IMG/VR virus record: IMGVR_UViG_3300027908_000047
Span: 1 to 25,657 of that record
DNA: 25,657 nt
Direction: 5' to 3' (one strand)
Origin: a virus
The stretch's first letter is position 1. Every line of letters begins with the position of its first letter. The notes beneath the pieces are model-generated. The model had not been told where the DNA came from. It was given only the letters and a program-made list of their open reading frames with translations, and searched no databases. Position numbers and translations under genes: made by a program. Of the stretch, positions 13,996 to 21,233 are shown in pieces.

Positions 13996-14016
13996 GGAAG
14001 GGCACTGCACCCCTCC
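13996..14016. terminator. 7-bp hairpin in the coat/decoration interval
   Basis: On the minus strand GGAGGGG pairs with CCCTTCC (one G-U) around a 7-nt loop, followed by TTATTAATAAAA rather than a clean T tract. It sits between two virion genes and could attenuate or stabilise the transcript. The hairpin is seen; the function is uncertain. Confidence 0.35.
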
Positions 14017-14027
14017 TCAATTGTTTA

Positions 14028-14774
14028 TTACCAGCCAGTCGGTGTTTGCCAGATTGCTTCCCACCACAAGACGTTTCCATTAGCACCAAGAACAGCAGAA
14101 CCAAGAGTAAGTCCTTCGTAACCCATGTCGTATTGCAAGCCCGCTGGGGAACCTGGAATAAGTACTTGGCCATTGACCGGATTTAATATTGGAGCCGTAG
14201 GAGGGTAAGAAATAACGTCAAGCTGCGCATTAGGAGATGTAGTGAACGTCCCAAGAGCAGTTGTGTTTACAGGATTGCCAAAGGTGTCGTACAAGTTGAA
14301 TGTCTGACTACCTGTAGCACCAGAGATGCCAGCGACGATATAACGATTGGTGTTTAACCCTGTCATTCCATTCACGCCGGAGATCGTCACTGTCATACCG
14401 TTAACCAGAACCATTGAATTAGCTGGATTAACCGGGTTGACTGTCACGACACCAGGATTTGCATTAGAAATACCTGTAACCGTGTATGTGGTATTCTGCC
14501 AATCAGCACCTAAGATGACGGGCGTGATACCATTGGTTGTGATATAGGAAACAGCAGGGGCGCCAGCAGTATATGTAGTCTGAAGAGCGCTACCACTAGG
14601 CATCGGCTTCAACCACAGAGATTCGGCTACTGTTGCACTGTTCGGTGGGTTCACTTCTAGGATAGTTAAATTGTATAACTGAAACCTGTCTGGAACGAAC
14701 CCTAGCATTAAATTCACTCCACTAGCGATTAAAGCAGTCGTAGAGTTGATGATTCCGCTTCTATATTGACTCAT
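14028..14774 (-). CDS. Coat-associated virion protein with FCCH-like domain
   Basis: This 248-residue protein begins MSQYRSGIINSTTALIASGV, with AGGAG before the ATG, 16 nt after the coat gene. Three parts can be seen: an N-terminal beta part (1-90) with LWLKPMPSGSALQTTY, the FCCH-like domain (97-192) shared with the 121-aa neighbour, and a C-terminal QYDMGYEGLTLGSAVLGANG-x-WWEAIWQTP segment. Its location directly after the coat gene suggests a decoration, stabilisation or head-fibre protein. Family-level identity is not certain. Confidence 0.65.
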   Translation of the reverse strand: MSQYRSGIINSTTALIASGVNLMLGFVPDRFQLYNLTILEVNPPNSATVAESLWLKPMPSGSALQTTYTAGAPAVSYITTNGITPVILGADWQNTTYTVTGISNANPGVVTVNPVNPANSMVLVNGMTVTISGVNGMTGLNTNRYIVAGISGATGSQTFNLYDTFGNPVNTTALGTFTTSPNAQLDVISYPPTAPILNPVNGQVLIPGSPAGLQYDMGYEGLTLGSAVLGANGNVLWWEAIWQTPTGW

Positions 14775-14790
14775 TTGTTTCTCCTATTGA

Positions 14791-15735
14791 TTAAAGATTC
14801 TGTGTTGACAAGAGGCGTGTGATCCAGTTGTCATTCAATAGGCGAGTAGCAAACGGATACTTGTAACCCACTGAGCCTCTTTGGTTTAATGGATCAGATG
14901 TACCGCTAGAACCTAAAGGCTTAACGATGAATTCGGCTTCTTTAGAACCAAGCTTGACTACCCCGTACGCTTCTTGACCTAGAATGATATTTGACCAAAC
15001 AGGGATCGAAGCACCATTGTTGTAACCATTCGTTGATAATAACCATCTCACGTTGTTTGTGGAACCCCATTCAGCCTCTAGAGCATCCATAGGGTTAGGA
15101 TAGTTAGCGGCAGATAGGAAGTCAGCGCATGCTTCTAAGTCCACTTGCAGGTTAACATCCATAAAGCCCCAGTAAGAACTACGCACTGGACTAGTTGCAA
15201 AGCGGTTTTCACCAGGAATTGGCTTAGTCATCAGCCTTGCATTACCAAGACGAAGGGCTCGCACCGCTGTCTTAATATCTGCAGTCGTTATTTCTGTTGG
15301 AGTATTGCCATTTGTGCCCTGTGAACATAGTATAGAGCTTGCGGTAGATACCATCATATTTCGAATTAAAGTATCAATGGTCAACCCTAATTGCAATGAA
15401 AGTACCCTTGTAGCCTCATTGAGGACCCGATCTTGCACTGTGAACTGGACTTGATCGGTAATAGTGACGAAGTTTCCGTACCATTTGATCTGTGTTGAGA
15501 AGTCAGTAACGCTGAGGCTATCTCCTGGGGGCGATGTGCCATCAAGAATCGGAACCGTGGCTGCTGAAAGCGTTGAATAGCGTCTGAAGACCATCTGATC
15601 GCCAGAGTTCAATGGAATAGTTCGCTTTTGGGCAAACATGTCGTAAATGTAATAAGGTCGTGCTAAGGTCAACAGAAGGCGGTCAAAATATGTACGTACT
15701 TCTGGTGGCACTTGTGCGGTTGTTGTGATTGGCAT
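14791..15735 (-). CDS. Major capsid protein, N4-gp56 type
   Basis: This 314-residue protein has AGGGAAGAT before the ATG. The N-terminus PPEVRTYFDRLLLTLARPYY (9-28), the FRRYSTLSAATVPILDG segment (about 50-66) and KWYGNFVTITDQVQFT (about 84-99) match the layout of N4-gp56-family coat proteins. In that family an 'A-x-PEV..YF....L' opening leads into an HK97-fold shell domain. The length is in the family range. The scaffold-like protein stands immediately before it, and coat-associated proteins follow. Confidence 0.9.
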   Translation of the reverse strand: MPITTTAQVPPEVRTYFDRLLLTLARPYYIYDMFAQKRTIPLNSGDQMVFRRYSTLSAATVPILDGTSPPGDSLSVTDFSTQIKWYGNFVTITDQVQFTVQDRVLNEATRVLSLQLGLTIDTLIRNMMVSTASSILCSQGTNGNTPTEITTADIKTAVRALRLGNARLMTKPIPGENRFATSPVRSSYWGFMDVNLQVDLEACADFLSAANYPNPMDALEAEWGSTNNVRWLLSTNGYNNGASIPVWSNIILGQEAYGVVKLGSKEAEFIVKPLGSSGTSDPLNQRGSVGYKYPFATRLLNDNWITRLLSTQNL

Positions 15736-15752
15736 ATCTTCCCTTTATGGGT

Positions 15753-16517
15753 TTAGATATTCGCCAGATTCTTCCCTGCAATCTTCATAAAATCATCATC
15801 AGACATGCTTGCGTAATAATCAGCCGAGCTTAACGTTCCTTGACCACCGATCGAATTGATTGTCTGTGGTTTCTGAGAGTTAGCGATTGCTCTCTGCGCA
15901 TCACTGTTTTGTGGGAATTGACCCTGGTGAGTTTGCTGTTGAGTTTTCGAGTTCAGTTCGGCTAACAAGTACGCAGCTTCATATGGATTGCTTGAGTTCT
16001 TAATCATCTCTGCGAATATCGGATTTTTACTTGTTAACTGCGGTACATGCTGAGTGACCAAGTTGTTCCAGTCCGAGTGTTGGCTCTTCGTCTGAACTGC
16101 TGCTAATTGATCCCTAAACTCATCTCTAAGTCTCTGGTTGTCATTGCGCATAGTTTCAAACGCTTGCTTAACATTGCTCGAATCGCCCCAGTCTGCCTCG
16201 TCCCACTTACTCGTAGGGTCCGGTTGCTGTTGCGGTGCTGGAGTCGGAGTTCTCGAATAGGCTTCTGCTTGGCCTTTCCAATACTCTCGCTCTTCCTTCA
16301 TCTTGCTTACTTCACCACGTAGTGCCTCGAAGTTCATTTCCTTCTGAGACATCTGACCTTGACTGGCGACTTCAGGGTTTTGTTTTACGCCCATATCTAA
16401 AGGATTCCCGACGTCAGAACCAACATTTACGTCTTGATAAGAGTTGTATTTCGTTGCTGTAACCGCGGCATCAGGGAACAACTCATTTCCTGGTCGCGAC
16501 ATATCCAATTCGTCCAT
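15753..16517 (-). CDS. Scaffolding-like protein
   Basis: This 254-residue protein is preceded by AGGAAATGA. It is hydrophilic, rich in Gln, Asn, Asp and Ser, and mostly disordered or helical. A coiled-coil-like helix spans about 63-90 (FEALRGEVSKMKEEREYW), then a Pro/Gln linker (about 92-102), then a second helical part with DNQRLRDEFRDQLAAVQTKS. The C-terminus is acidic then basic (YYASMSDDDFMKIAGKNLA), a common ending for scaffolds that bind coat subunits. It lies just upstream of the coat gene and would direct procapsid assembly. The promoter-like 42-bp repeat precedes it. Confidence 0.75.
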   Translation of the reverse strand: MDELDMSRPGNELFPDAAVTATKYNSYQDVNVGSDVGNPLDMGVKQNPEVASQGQMSQKEMNFEALRGEVSKMKEEREYWKGQAEAYSRTPTPAPQQQPDPTSKWDEADWGDSSNVKQAFETMRNDNQRLRDEFRDQLAAVQTKSQHSDWNNLVTQHVPQLTSKNPIFAEMIKNSSNPYEAAYLLAELNSKTQQQTHQGQFPQNSDAQRAIANSQKPQTINSIGGQGTLSSADYYASMSDDDFMKIAGKNLANI

Positions 16518-16553
16518 TCATTTCCTTTGATCCCGGCGACAGATCTAATTACG

Positions 16554-16595
16554 CCCTTTAAAATAAAAACTTGACATTCAGGACAAAATTTTTTT
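16554..16595 (-). repeat. 42-bp motif, copy 2 (upstream of scaffold/coat)
   Basis: On the minus strand it reads seven A, TTTTG, a variable centre ending in CAA, then TTATTTTAAAGGG. It matches the copy at 4420-4461 at about 32 of 42 positions. It begins at the stop of the 136-aa gene and ends about 37 nt before the scaffold start. Either a phage-specific late promoter or an activator site would fit. Confidence 0.6.
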
Positions 16596-17004
16596 ATGCA
16601 AGCAATATCGATCCTGATTTCTTTGCTGCTTGTGCGATTGTAGGGATGAAATCTTCCTTGCGATGCGACAACTCGATACCACTGATCGGAATATCATACG
16701 GAAGGCTTAAGTCAGTCTCTACTTCGAGATTCTTATCCACAGAGTTCCATTTAAAGACCATAACACCTACCATTGCTGCCGGAGGTCTTTTTGCTATCAC
16801 TTCCCACCCCATGACCAGTGCATTTGCTTGCTTCACGTGTGGTTTAGCTGCAAACAGTATCCAAAAGTGGCCCTCAAGCTTTTCTGCATACTTCTCGGCT
16901 AAACGTTGCGCATCGGACCAACAGTCTTTAGCCATCGGTTCTCTCGTCTCGCCCATCTCCTGCATATTAGAGTTGCGTGTCTGACCTATTAATGTTGTCT
17001 GCAT
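16594..17004 (-). CDS. 136-aa structural-region protein
   Basis: This protein begins MQTTLIGQTRNSNMQEMGET, with AGGTGA before the ATG. A middle helical region has SDAQRLAEKYAEKLEGHFWI (about 30-49), then LFAAKPHVKQANALVMGWEV and a beta pattern GVMVFKWNSVDKNLEVE. It ends in a helix-rich KKSGSILLA. It lies just before the scaffold gene. No known family comes to mind; a head-assembly or regulatory role is plausible from position alone. Confidence 0.65.
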   Translation of the reverse strand: MQTTLIGQTRNSNMQEMGETREPMAKDCWSDAQRLAEKYAEKLEGHFWILFAAKPHVKQANALVMGWEVIAKRPPAAMVGVMVFKWNSVDKNLEVETDLSLPYDIPISGIELSHRKEDFIPTIAQAAKKSGSILLA

Positions 17005-17011
17005 TATTCAC

Positions 17012-17254
17012 CTAAGCCCATGGGTATTCTCTGAACTGAGAGTGCGCCATACCGTTGCTCTTCTCACAGCCGCGTTTACCAGCTAGTCCATAAGCTTCAT
17101 CCATAGCTTCCTCTTTCATTTCCATGACCGCATTCCAATTCATCGCTACTGTCTCTGGAGTTGTCTCTGATTGATGACTTACCATTGGACTGCGTTCGTT
17201 GTAGTGCTCCATGCTTTCGAATCCACCTTGACGGCCTGACGGATTTTCTTTCAT
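17012..17254 (-). CDS. 80-aa hypothetical protein
   Basis: Its ATG is preceded by AAAGGAG with 6-7 nt spacing, an excellent ribosome site. The sequence begins MKENPSGRQGGFESMEHYNE and is polar, with many Glu, Met, Ser and Gln, and a helical stretch around 44-56 (AVMEMKEEAMDEAYG). It is followed after 7 nt by the 136-aa gene. A perfect 11-bp inverted repeat lies about 30 nt upstream. I do not recognise the protein. Confidence 0.65.
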   Translation of the reverse strand: MKENPSGRQGGFESMEHYNERSPMVSHQSETTPETVAMNWNAVMEMKEEAMDEAYGLAGKRGCEKSNGMAHSQFREYPWA

Positions 17255-17284
17255 GTAATTCTCCTTTGTGTTACATTGATTACT

Positions 17285-17347
17285 TACACGATTGGGAATT
17301 ACTAAAATCTGTTACTAGCTTGTTTTTTTTCAGCTTCCAATCGTGTA
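17285..17347. repeat. 11-bp perfect inverted repeat with 41-nt loop
   Basis: TACACGATTGG (17285-17295) is the exact reverse complement of CCAATCGTGTA (17337-17347). The loop on the minus strand contains AGCT, eight A, AGCT and two TAGTAA repeats. It lies in a non-coding gap between small late genes, about 30 nt upstream of the 80-aa gene. It might fold as an mRNA hairpin or serve as a protein-binding site. Confidence 0.5.
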
Positions 17348-17357
17348 TTTTTATTTG

Positions 17358-17480
17358 CTAGCCATCTTTTTTAGGATGACTCGCCTTCTTTAACCTCTTT
17401 TTGATACTAGAGGGTGTATGTGCATGCTCTGCTTTCTTCAACAGACTGCGTGCTTTTTCTAATGGGTTCTTCTTCTTCAT
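17358..17480 (-). CDS. 40-aa Lys-rich basic peptide (overlapping ORF)
   Basis: The frame gives MKKKNPLEKARSLLKKAEHA followed by a 20-residue tail with SIKKRLKKASHPKKDG. It is highly basic and helical in look, with only a weak ribosome site. It overlaps the 3' end of the leftward 79-aa gene by 74 nt in another frame and ends just before the 11-bp inverted repeat. Codon use looks normal. It may be a small DNA- or RNA-binding peptide, or the overlapping gene may be the real one and this frame incidental. Confidence 0.4.
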   Translation of the reverse strand: MKKKNPLEKARSLLKKAEHAHTPSSIKKRLKKASHPKKDG

Positions 17481-17646
17481 CTATTTGGTATCTCTCTATT
17501 GTCATTGTATAAATCGAAGGCGACCAGAAAGAACGAAATTGCATCTTATCTTTTTGTTCAAACTCTTCCCGTACACTTGTTTCGCTCATACACATTACTC
17601 TTCTTTTTGCAGCTTCCAGGAGATGTAATACTTTTTCCCTATCCAT
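17407..17646 (-). CDS. 79-aa hypothetical protein
   Basis: The start at 17646 (MDREKVLHLLEAAKRRVMCM) overlaps the stop of the 108-aa gene and has AGAGG just upstream. A GTG reaching 17676 is possible but has no better site. The protein is charged, with a helical N-terminus and an acidic run of four Glu near residue 60. A 40-aa basic ORF overlaps its end in a different frame. No family is recognised. Confidence 0.5.
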   Translation of the reverse strand: MDREKVLHLLEAAKRRVMCMSETSVREEFEQKDKMQFRSFWSPSIYTMTIERYQIDEEEEPIRKSTQSVEESRACTYTL

Positions 17647-17965
17647 AACCTCTTCCTTCAGTCCCGTATTTCGCACTTGGAAGCAATGTGTTCTGTAGCT
17701 CTCTTGGGTTCTCGTATACTGCTTTACCTGGCTTCACACCTTGCCACTCTTCCCAATATTCATGTTGTGCCCTCTCACTTGCTAAGGCTCGCTGTATTTC
17801 AGTCTGTCCCGATGTAGATGACTTCTCCGGTGATTGTGACCTGTCTACCGTACCATTCAATTGTCTCTGAGCCCACACTCCCGGAAGTGGATGAAACTGT
17901 GGATTGTAGCTGTTCGTCTGACCCGGCTGCGGCTTCAGTGTGTTCATTGGTTCGTTTCCGCGCAT
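17639..17965 (-). CDS. 108-aa hypothetical protein
   Basis: It begins MRGNEPMNTLKPQPGQTNSY, with the start sharing TAATG with the previous stop. The N-terminal half is rich in Pro, Gln, Asn and Ser and looks disordered. The second half has QTEIQRALASERAQHEYWEE (about 53-72) and KPGKAVYENPRELQNTLLP. It belongs to a block of small polar proteins between the portal and scaffold genes. No known family is recognised. Confidence 0.55.
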   Translation of the reverse strand: MRGNEPMNTLKPQPGQTNSYNPQFHPLPGVWAQRQLNGTVDRSQSPEKSSTSGQTEIQRALASERAQHEYWEEWQGVKPGKAVYENPRELQNTLLPSAKYGTEGRGYG

Positions 17966-18198
17966 TAGAATGATCCTTTGCCAAGGGGGCTGCTTCCATC
18001 GTTGTGACCGTTTTCATATATGTAGGTCTGCTCATGTTGTTTCCGTTCGTTTTCCTGCATCACCTGCATGTCGCTCATCGGTTTGTTGGGTTGCCCTTGG
18101 ATTATCGGCTCAATAGCTGGTCCTGGTATTTTCGCCTTTGTCTGTGGGCCGACCACTGCTACGTAACCGCCTTCTCCTTGGAACATGCTTGCTGTCAT
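17965..18198 (-). CDS. 77-aa hypothetical protein
   Basis: It begins MTASMFQGEGGYVAVVGPQT and ends SSPLGKGSF. The start and stop both use TAATG overlaps with neighbours, the strongest sign that this frame is translated. It is Gln, Met and Pro rich with a short apolar motif YVAVVGP. A role in the head or in regulation is possible; nothing more specific can be read. Confidence 0.55.
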   Translation of the reverse strand: MTASMFQGEGGYVAVVGPQTKAKIPGPAIEPIIQGQPNKPMSDMQVMQENERKQHEQTYIYENGHNDGSSPLGKGSF

Positions 18199-18530
18199 TA
18201 TGGCATCCCTGAGAACTGAATCCCTTCGCAGTAATCAATCTCTTGCCCTGCAATCATTGTGTATTTCCGTGCACTGCGCATCGATGTCTCGTCTCTTTCT
18301 AGGTACTCTCGTGCGTGCGGCTGCATCCCTGTTGTATCCAATTGCGTCGCCCAACTCGGAAGCAGTTCATCAGTTTCGTATTTGTCTAGCCTTCGTGTTG
18401 GTTCACTTACTAAGAAATCATTGGCGTGACTTCGATTAGCGTCATTCATTCCCTTCTGCTCTTCTGATCTGGATGTTCGAAACTCTTGCTTGATTGTCTC
18501 GTCATCACCTTTCCATCTCTGATTCTTCAT
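18198..18530 (-). CDS. 110-aa hypothetical protein
   Basis: It begins MKNQRWKGDDETIKQEFRTS, with AGGTAGCA before the ATG. It is polar and rich in Arg, Glu, Asp and Thr, with ERDETSMRSARKYTMIAGQE near residues 78-97. It lies two bases after the previous gene and shares TAATG with the next. It belongs to the small-gene block after the portal. No family is recognised. Confidence 0.55.
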   Translation of the reverse strand: MKNQRWKGDDETIKQEFRTSRSEEQKGMNDANRSHANDFLVSEPTRRLDKYETDELLPSWATQLDTTGMQPHAREYLERDETSMRSARKYTMIAGQEIDYCEGIQFSGMP

Positions 18531-18532
18531 TG

Positions 18533-18754
18533 CTACCTCTTGTAATGTTGAGCCAAATCATACAAACGTCTCTCTCTGGCTTCTTTATGCTGCGCTGCTT
18601 CGTTCATTATTGCCTCATGCACTTCGATCTGGCTAACTGGCGTGCTGTGTTCTGCTGCGTTCCCTGTGCGTTTCTGCCGGTTGTGCTGTAAGTCATTGCC
18701 GGCTATTCTCATATCTGACTGCCCTGCGCCCATCTGTCCTATGCCGTCTTGCAT
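18533..18754 (-). CDS. 73-aa hypothetical protein
   Basis: It begins MQDGIGQMGAGQSDMRIAGN directly after the TAG of the preceding gene. The first 30 residues are Gly/Gln-rich. The rest is helical and charged (HEAIMNEAAQHKEARERRLY, about 46-65). No family is recognised. Confidence 0.55.
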   Translation of the reverse strand: MQDGIGQMGAGQSDMRIAGNDLQHNRQKRTGNAAEHSTPVSQIEVHEAIMNEAAQHKEARERRLYDLAQHYKR

Positions 18755-18997
18755 CTAACGCGAAGCCTCTTGTACATGCCGTGTATGTGTAGCTAATTTG
18801 TGTCGGGCTTCTTCGGCTCTAATTGCTTTTTTTAATTCACTGATTTCGCTTTTTTCATTTTCAGCTTTTTTTTGTTCCGCTCTTTTACGTTCACTATCAT
18901 TCGCTAAAACATTCCCATAAATTCTATTTGAAGATTCTTGGGATTTAGCTTTTGATTCAGACTTTCTTAATTGTGCTTTGTACTCTTCTTTACTCAC
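18755..18997 (-). CDS. 80-aa helical protein, GTG start
   Basis: The start codon is GTG (complement at 18995-18997), sharing one base with the portal stop (TAGTG), so it is probably translated by re-initiation. The protein is almost entirely charged helix: MSKEEYKAQLRKSESKAKSQ then a long EKSEISELKKAIRAEEARHK stretch. It looks like a coiled-coil continuation of the portal's own C-terminal helix. A small scaffold-like or portal-associated factor is possible. Confidence 0.55.
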   Translation of the reverse strand: MSKEEYKAQLRKSESKAKSQESSNRIYGNVLANDSERKRAEQKKAENEKSEISELKKAIRAEEARHKLATHTRHVQEASR

Positions 18998-20994
18998 TAC
19001 TTCACCTTTGTTTTAGTTTTTTCTTTGATTGCCGGCTGCGGAACCACTGTATCTGCTGCATTCAATCGCTGGTTCTCTTCAATCGCCAAGATCATGTTTA
19101 ATATCTTCTCTGCGTGTTCGACACCCTTACCGTGCAAATTAGCGTCCATCTCTTCGAATTCCTTGCTAGCCCTGACGATATCAAGTACACTTCTTGCTCT
19201 CTCTTCCTGCGCTGCTGCCAATCTTTCTTCTGACAAGGCTGCATCGTATTTGATTCTGCTGAGCCTTTCTTCTCCCAGTGCGACATCTCCATATGCTTTT
19301 GCTTCGAGTAGCTTGTTGACCCGCTGCTTGTCTTCCATTTCCTGCTGATGCTCTTCCTTCGCTTGCTCTGTTTGCTGCTCGATCTTCTCCATGAATTTCT
19401 TGTTGATCGGAAACGGTGATAACTCCCAAAGCATCTCGTCTGGTACAGCAACTCCACCGGCCTTCATTGTCCATGCCTGTAGGAATGCGCTCTGCTTCTG
19501 GTTCTCTGTCATCACTGCTGGAACAATATCAACATCATACTCAAGAAATGTCCTGTTGTAGAACTCTGGTGTCGGCTGTTGCTTAATGATTCGCTGCACC
19601 TTTTCCGGCGTGTAGTTCTGTATCATCTTGAGCACTTTCTTACTCAACAGGTATTGTGACTCGCGCAGGTTCTCAAATATCGGTCCCAGTCCCATCATTC
19701 CCAAGGCTTGCTTCATTTGGAATAGCACGGAACTCATTCTATCTGTGTCGTCTACGGTCAAGCTGCTCAGGTCCACCATATCTGTCATGTCTTTATCGAA
19801 ACTGTCGGACAAGGCGAACAAACTCTCTGGTATCGAAGGAGCATCTATTCTTTCGGCATCACTCACTTCGTAACCAGGATTGAAGAATATCACCTTTCCC
19901 TGCCCTGATTGAAACAAGGACTTCGGATTAGATACTGCGCCAGATTTAACCTTCCAGCCACTTCCTATCTGAGAATCGACGATGTCCAGTAGCTTGGAGC
20001 GCCTCATATTTAATTCTTCCTGGGGGTCTCTGAGTATCCTGACGAGGCCTTGTATCTTCCACTGAAATAGATCGTAGGACCCGTCGTAGAGGCAGTAGAA
20101 GGGCACAAAAGGGTACTCGCCTATGCCCCAAGGATCGTCACCACTGTAAAGGAGCCTGTTCTCAACTATTACATTATACTCGACTGTTTTGTAGTAGCCC
20201 TCTATCACAGCAAGGTTTGGAAAGAATCGCTGCATCATTGCCAGTCTTTTCTTGTCTCCCTTCCATGGCTTCTGTTCCCCTGTGGTCTTGTCTATAAGCA
20301 GTGAACCCTTCTTGTACCGCTGTTTCCAGTACTCATTGTATGCTAAAAGTTCCTGTAGACCCCACTGGCGGGCATATGGCTCATAGGTAAACTTTTCGTC
20401 CCTGTTACCATATCCCATTGCATCGATCTCACGCTCACACCCGGGGACCATTGACTTGATCACATCCTTGGCTAAATACTTCCTGCGGGCTACAAAGGTA
20501 CAGTCTTCCAAGTCACAACGAGTGCTGAATGGGTCCCAGATCACATCATTCCAATTATCCAAGTGAAAACTGATTTGTCCATTTACATAATCTTTTCTAT
20601 AATCTACCCAAGGAGAAACCCAACAAACACCTGTAATTAAGCTCTTTAGAAATGCTTCACTGATAATTCGATACCCATTGGGCTGCATTACATGGCGAAG
20701 AAGCTCGGTCAATTGCTCTGCTGTTTCCTCGTTACCTGTTTCGAATGGAAGAACTACACTGGAATTGGCATGCGCTTTTTGATAGCCGGATACCATGTTG
20801 ATAATCTTGCGGATCTTGTTGAAGGTAAAACTATTTCGTCTCTCTTCATTTAGATACCGCATTTGCTCAAGACTCCACTGATTTCCCAAGTAAAAGCCGG
20901 TGTCTCTGTATGCTTCGGCGTAGTAAGTGTTAAGCAACATGTAGGCTCTGTTATAGTCTTGGGTGAAGTCGGAGACGATATCGTAATCTGGCAT
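18997..20994 (-). CDS. Portal protein, P22-like
   Basis: This 665-residue protein has ATG at 20992-20994 with AGGA a few bases upstream. It has the P22-type portal layout: an N-terminal helical part with YYAEAYRDTGFYLGNQW (about 24-40) and NKIRKIINMVSGYQKAHANS (about 59-78), then DVIWDPFSTRCDLEDCTFVA (about 149-168), a stem and wing region with PFVPFYCLYDGSYDLFQWKI (about 301-320), and a crown helix. The C-terminal 130 residues (535-665) are a long charged barrel-like coiled coil (KEEHQQEMEDKQRVNKLLEA) ending in a Lys/Thr-rich tail. The portal forms the dodecameric DNA channel and nucleates assembly. Confidence 0.88.
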   Translation of the reverse strand: MPDYDIVSDFTQDYNRAYMLLNTYYAEAYRDTGFYLGNQWSLEQMRYLNEERRNSFTFNKIRKIINMVSGYQKAHANSSVVLPFETGNEETAEQLTELLRHVMQPNGYRIISEAFLKSLITGVCWVSPWVDYRKDYVNGQISFHLDNWNDVIWDPFSTRCDLEDCTFVARRKYLAKDVIKSMVPGCEREIDAMGYGNRDEKFTYEPYARQWGLQELLAYNEYWKQRYKKGSLLIDKTTGEQKPWKGDKKRLAMMQRFFPNLAVIEGYYKTVEYNVIVENRLLYSGDDPWGIGEYPFVPFYCLYDGSYDLFQWKIQGLVRILRDPQEELNMRRSKLLDIVDSQIGSGWKVKSGAVSNPKSLFQSGQGKVIFFNPGYEVSDAERIDAPSIPESLFALSDSFDKDMTDMVDLSSLTVDDTDRMSSVLFQMKQALGMMGLGPIFENLRESQYLLSKKVLKMIQNYTPEKVQRIIKQQPTPEFYNRTFLEYDVDIVPAVMTENQKQSAFLQAWTMKAGGVAVPDEMLWELSPFPINKKFMEKIEQQTEQAKEEHQQEMEDKQRVNKLLEAKAYGDVALGEERLSRIKYDAALSEERLAAAQEERARSVLDIVRASKEFEEMDANLHGKGVEHAEKILNMILAIEENQRLNAADTVVPQPAIKEKTKTKVK

Positions 20995-21096
20995 GAGTCC
21001 TACTGGTTCAAATAAATTGTATATATACTTATTTATTTAACCACATAGACTTTATTTTAATTTTTTACAAGAAGAATTTTCATTTCGTTTAATATT

Positions 21097-21125
21097 TTGA
21101 CAATAAGGGGAAAAAGGAGTAATTT
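21097..21125 (+). promoter_or_regulatory. Candidate promoter of the replication operon
   Basis: A perfect TTGACA (21097-21102) with a 17-bp spacer is followed by TAATTT (21120-21125), a weak -10 with three of six matches. If used, transcription begins at about 21132, at the left end of the inverted-repeat-bounded element. It is the best rightward candidate in this intergenic region. Confidence 0.4.
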
Positions 21126-21130
21126 GACCT

Positions 21131-21166
21131 AGAAAAAGGAAAGGGCCGCCCCGTAAAAGCAGCCCT
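21131..21166 (-). terminator. Leftward terminator upstream of the portal
   Basis: On the minus strand AGGGC pairs with GCCCT (with an inner GC/GC pair past one mismatch), and the hairpin is followed by TTCCTTTTTCT. The same 'GGCCTTTCTTTTT' ending closes the tRNA array at 24235-24283. It would stop leftward transcripts running through the replication genes from the terminase side. Confidence 0.6.
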
Positions 21167-21199
21167 ACATGTTTGATAACCCTATGCCCCGCACTTCAC

Positions 21200-21233
21200 C
21201 TCAGAACATAGAACTCAGGAACTATAGCCTCAG
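21200..21233 (+). repeat. Imperfect direct repeats (iteron-like)
   Basis: CTCAGAACATAG (21200-21211), CTCAGGAACTATAG (21214-21227) and CTCAG (21229-21233) are spaced 14-15 bp apart, just upstream of the replication genes. Tandem repeats in this position are a hallmark of initiator-binding sites. Only two full copies are present, so the call is weak. Confidence 0.35.

Noticed and set aside
16571-16984. 137-codon rightward frame opposite the 136-aa gene
   Set aside because: It mirrors the leftward gene, which has a good ribosome site and spacing. The nearby TTGACA on the plus strand lies within the 42-bp repeat and lacks a proper -10.
18971-19348. Rightward frame inside the portal gene
   Set aside because: It mirrors the charged coiled-coil C-terminus of the portal and is Leu/Ser-rich as expected from the antisense of such codons.
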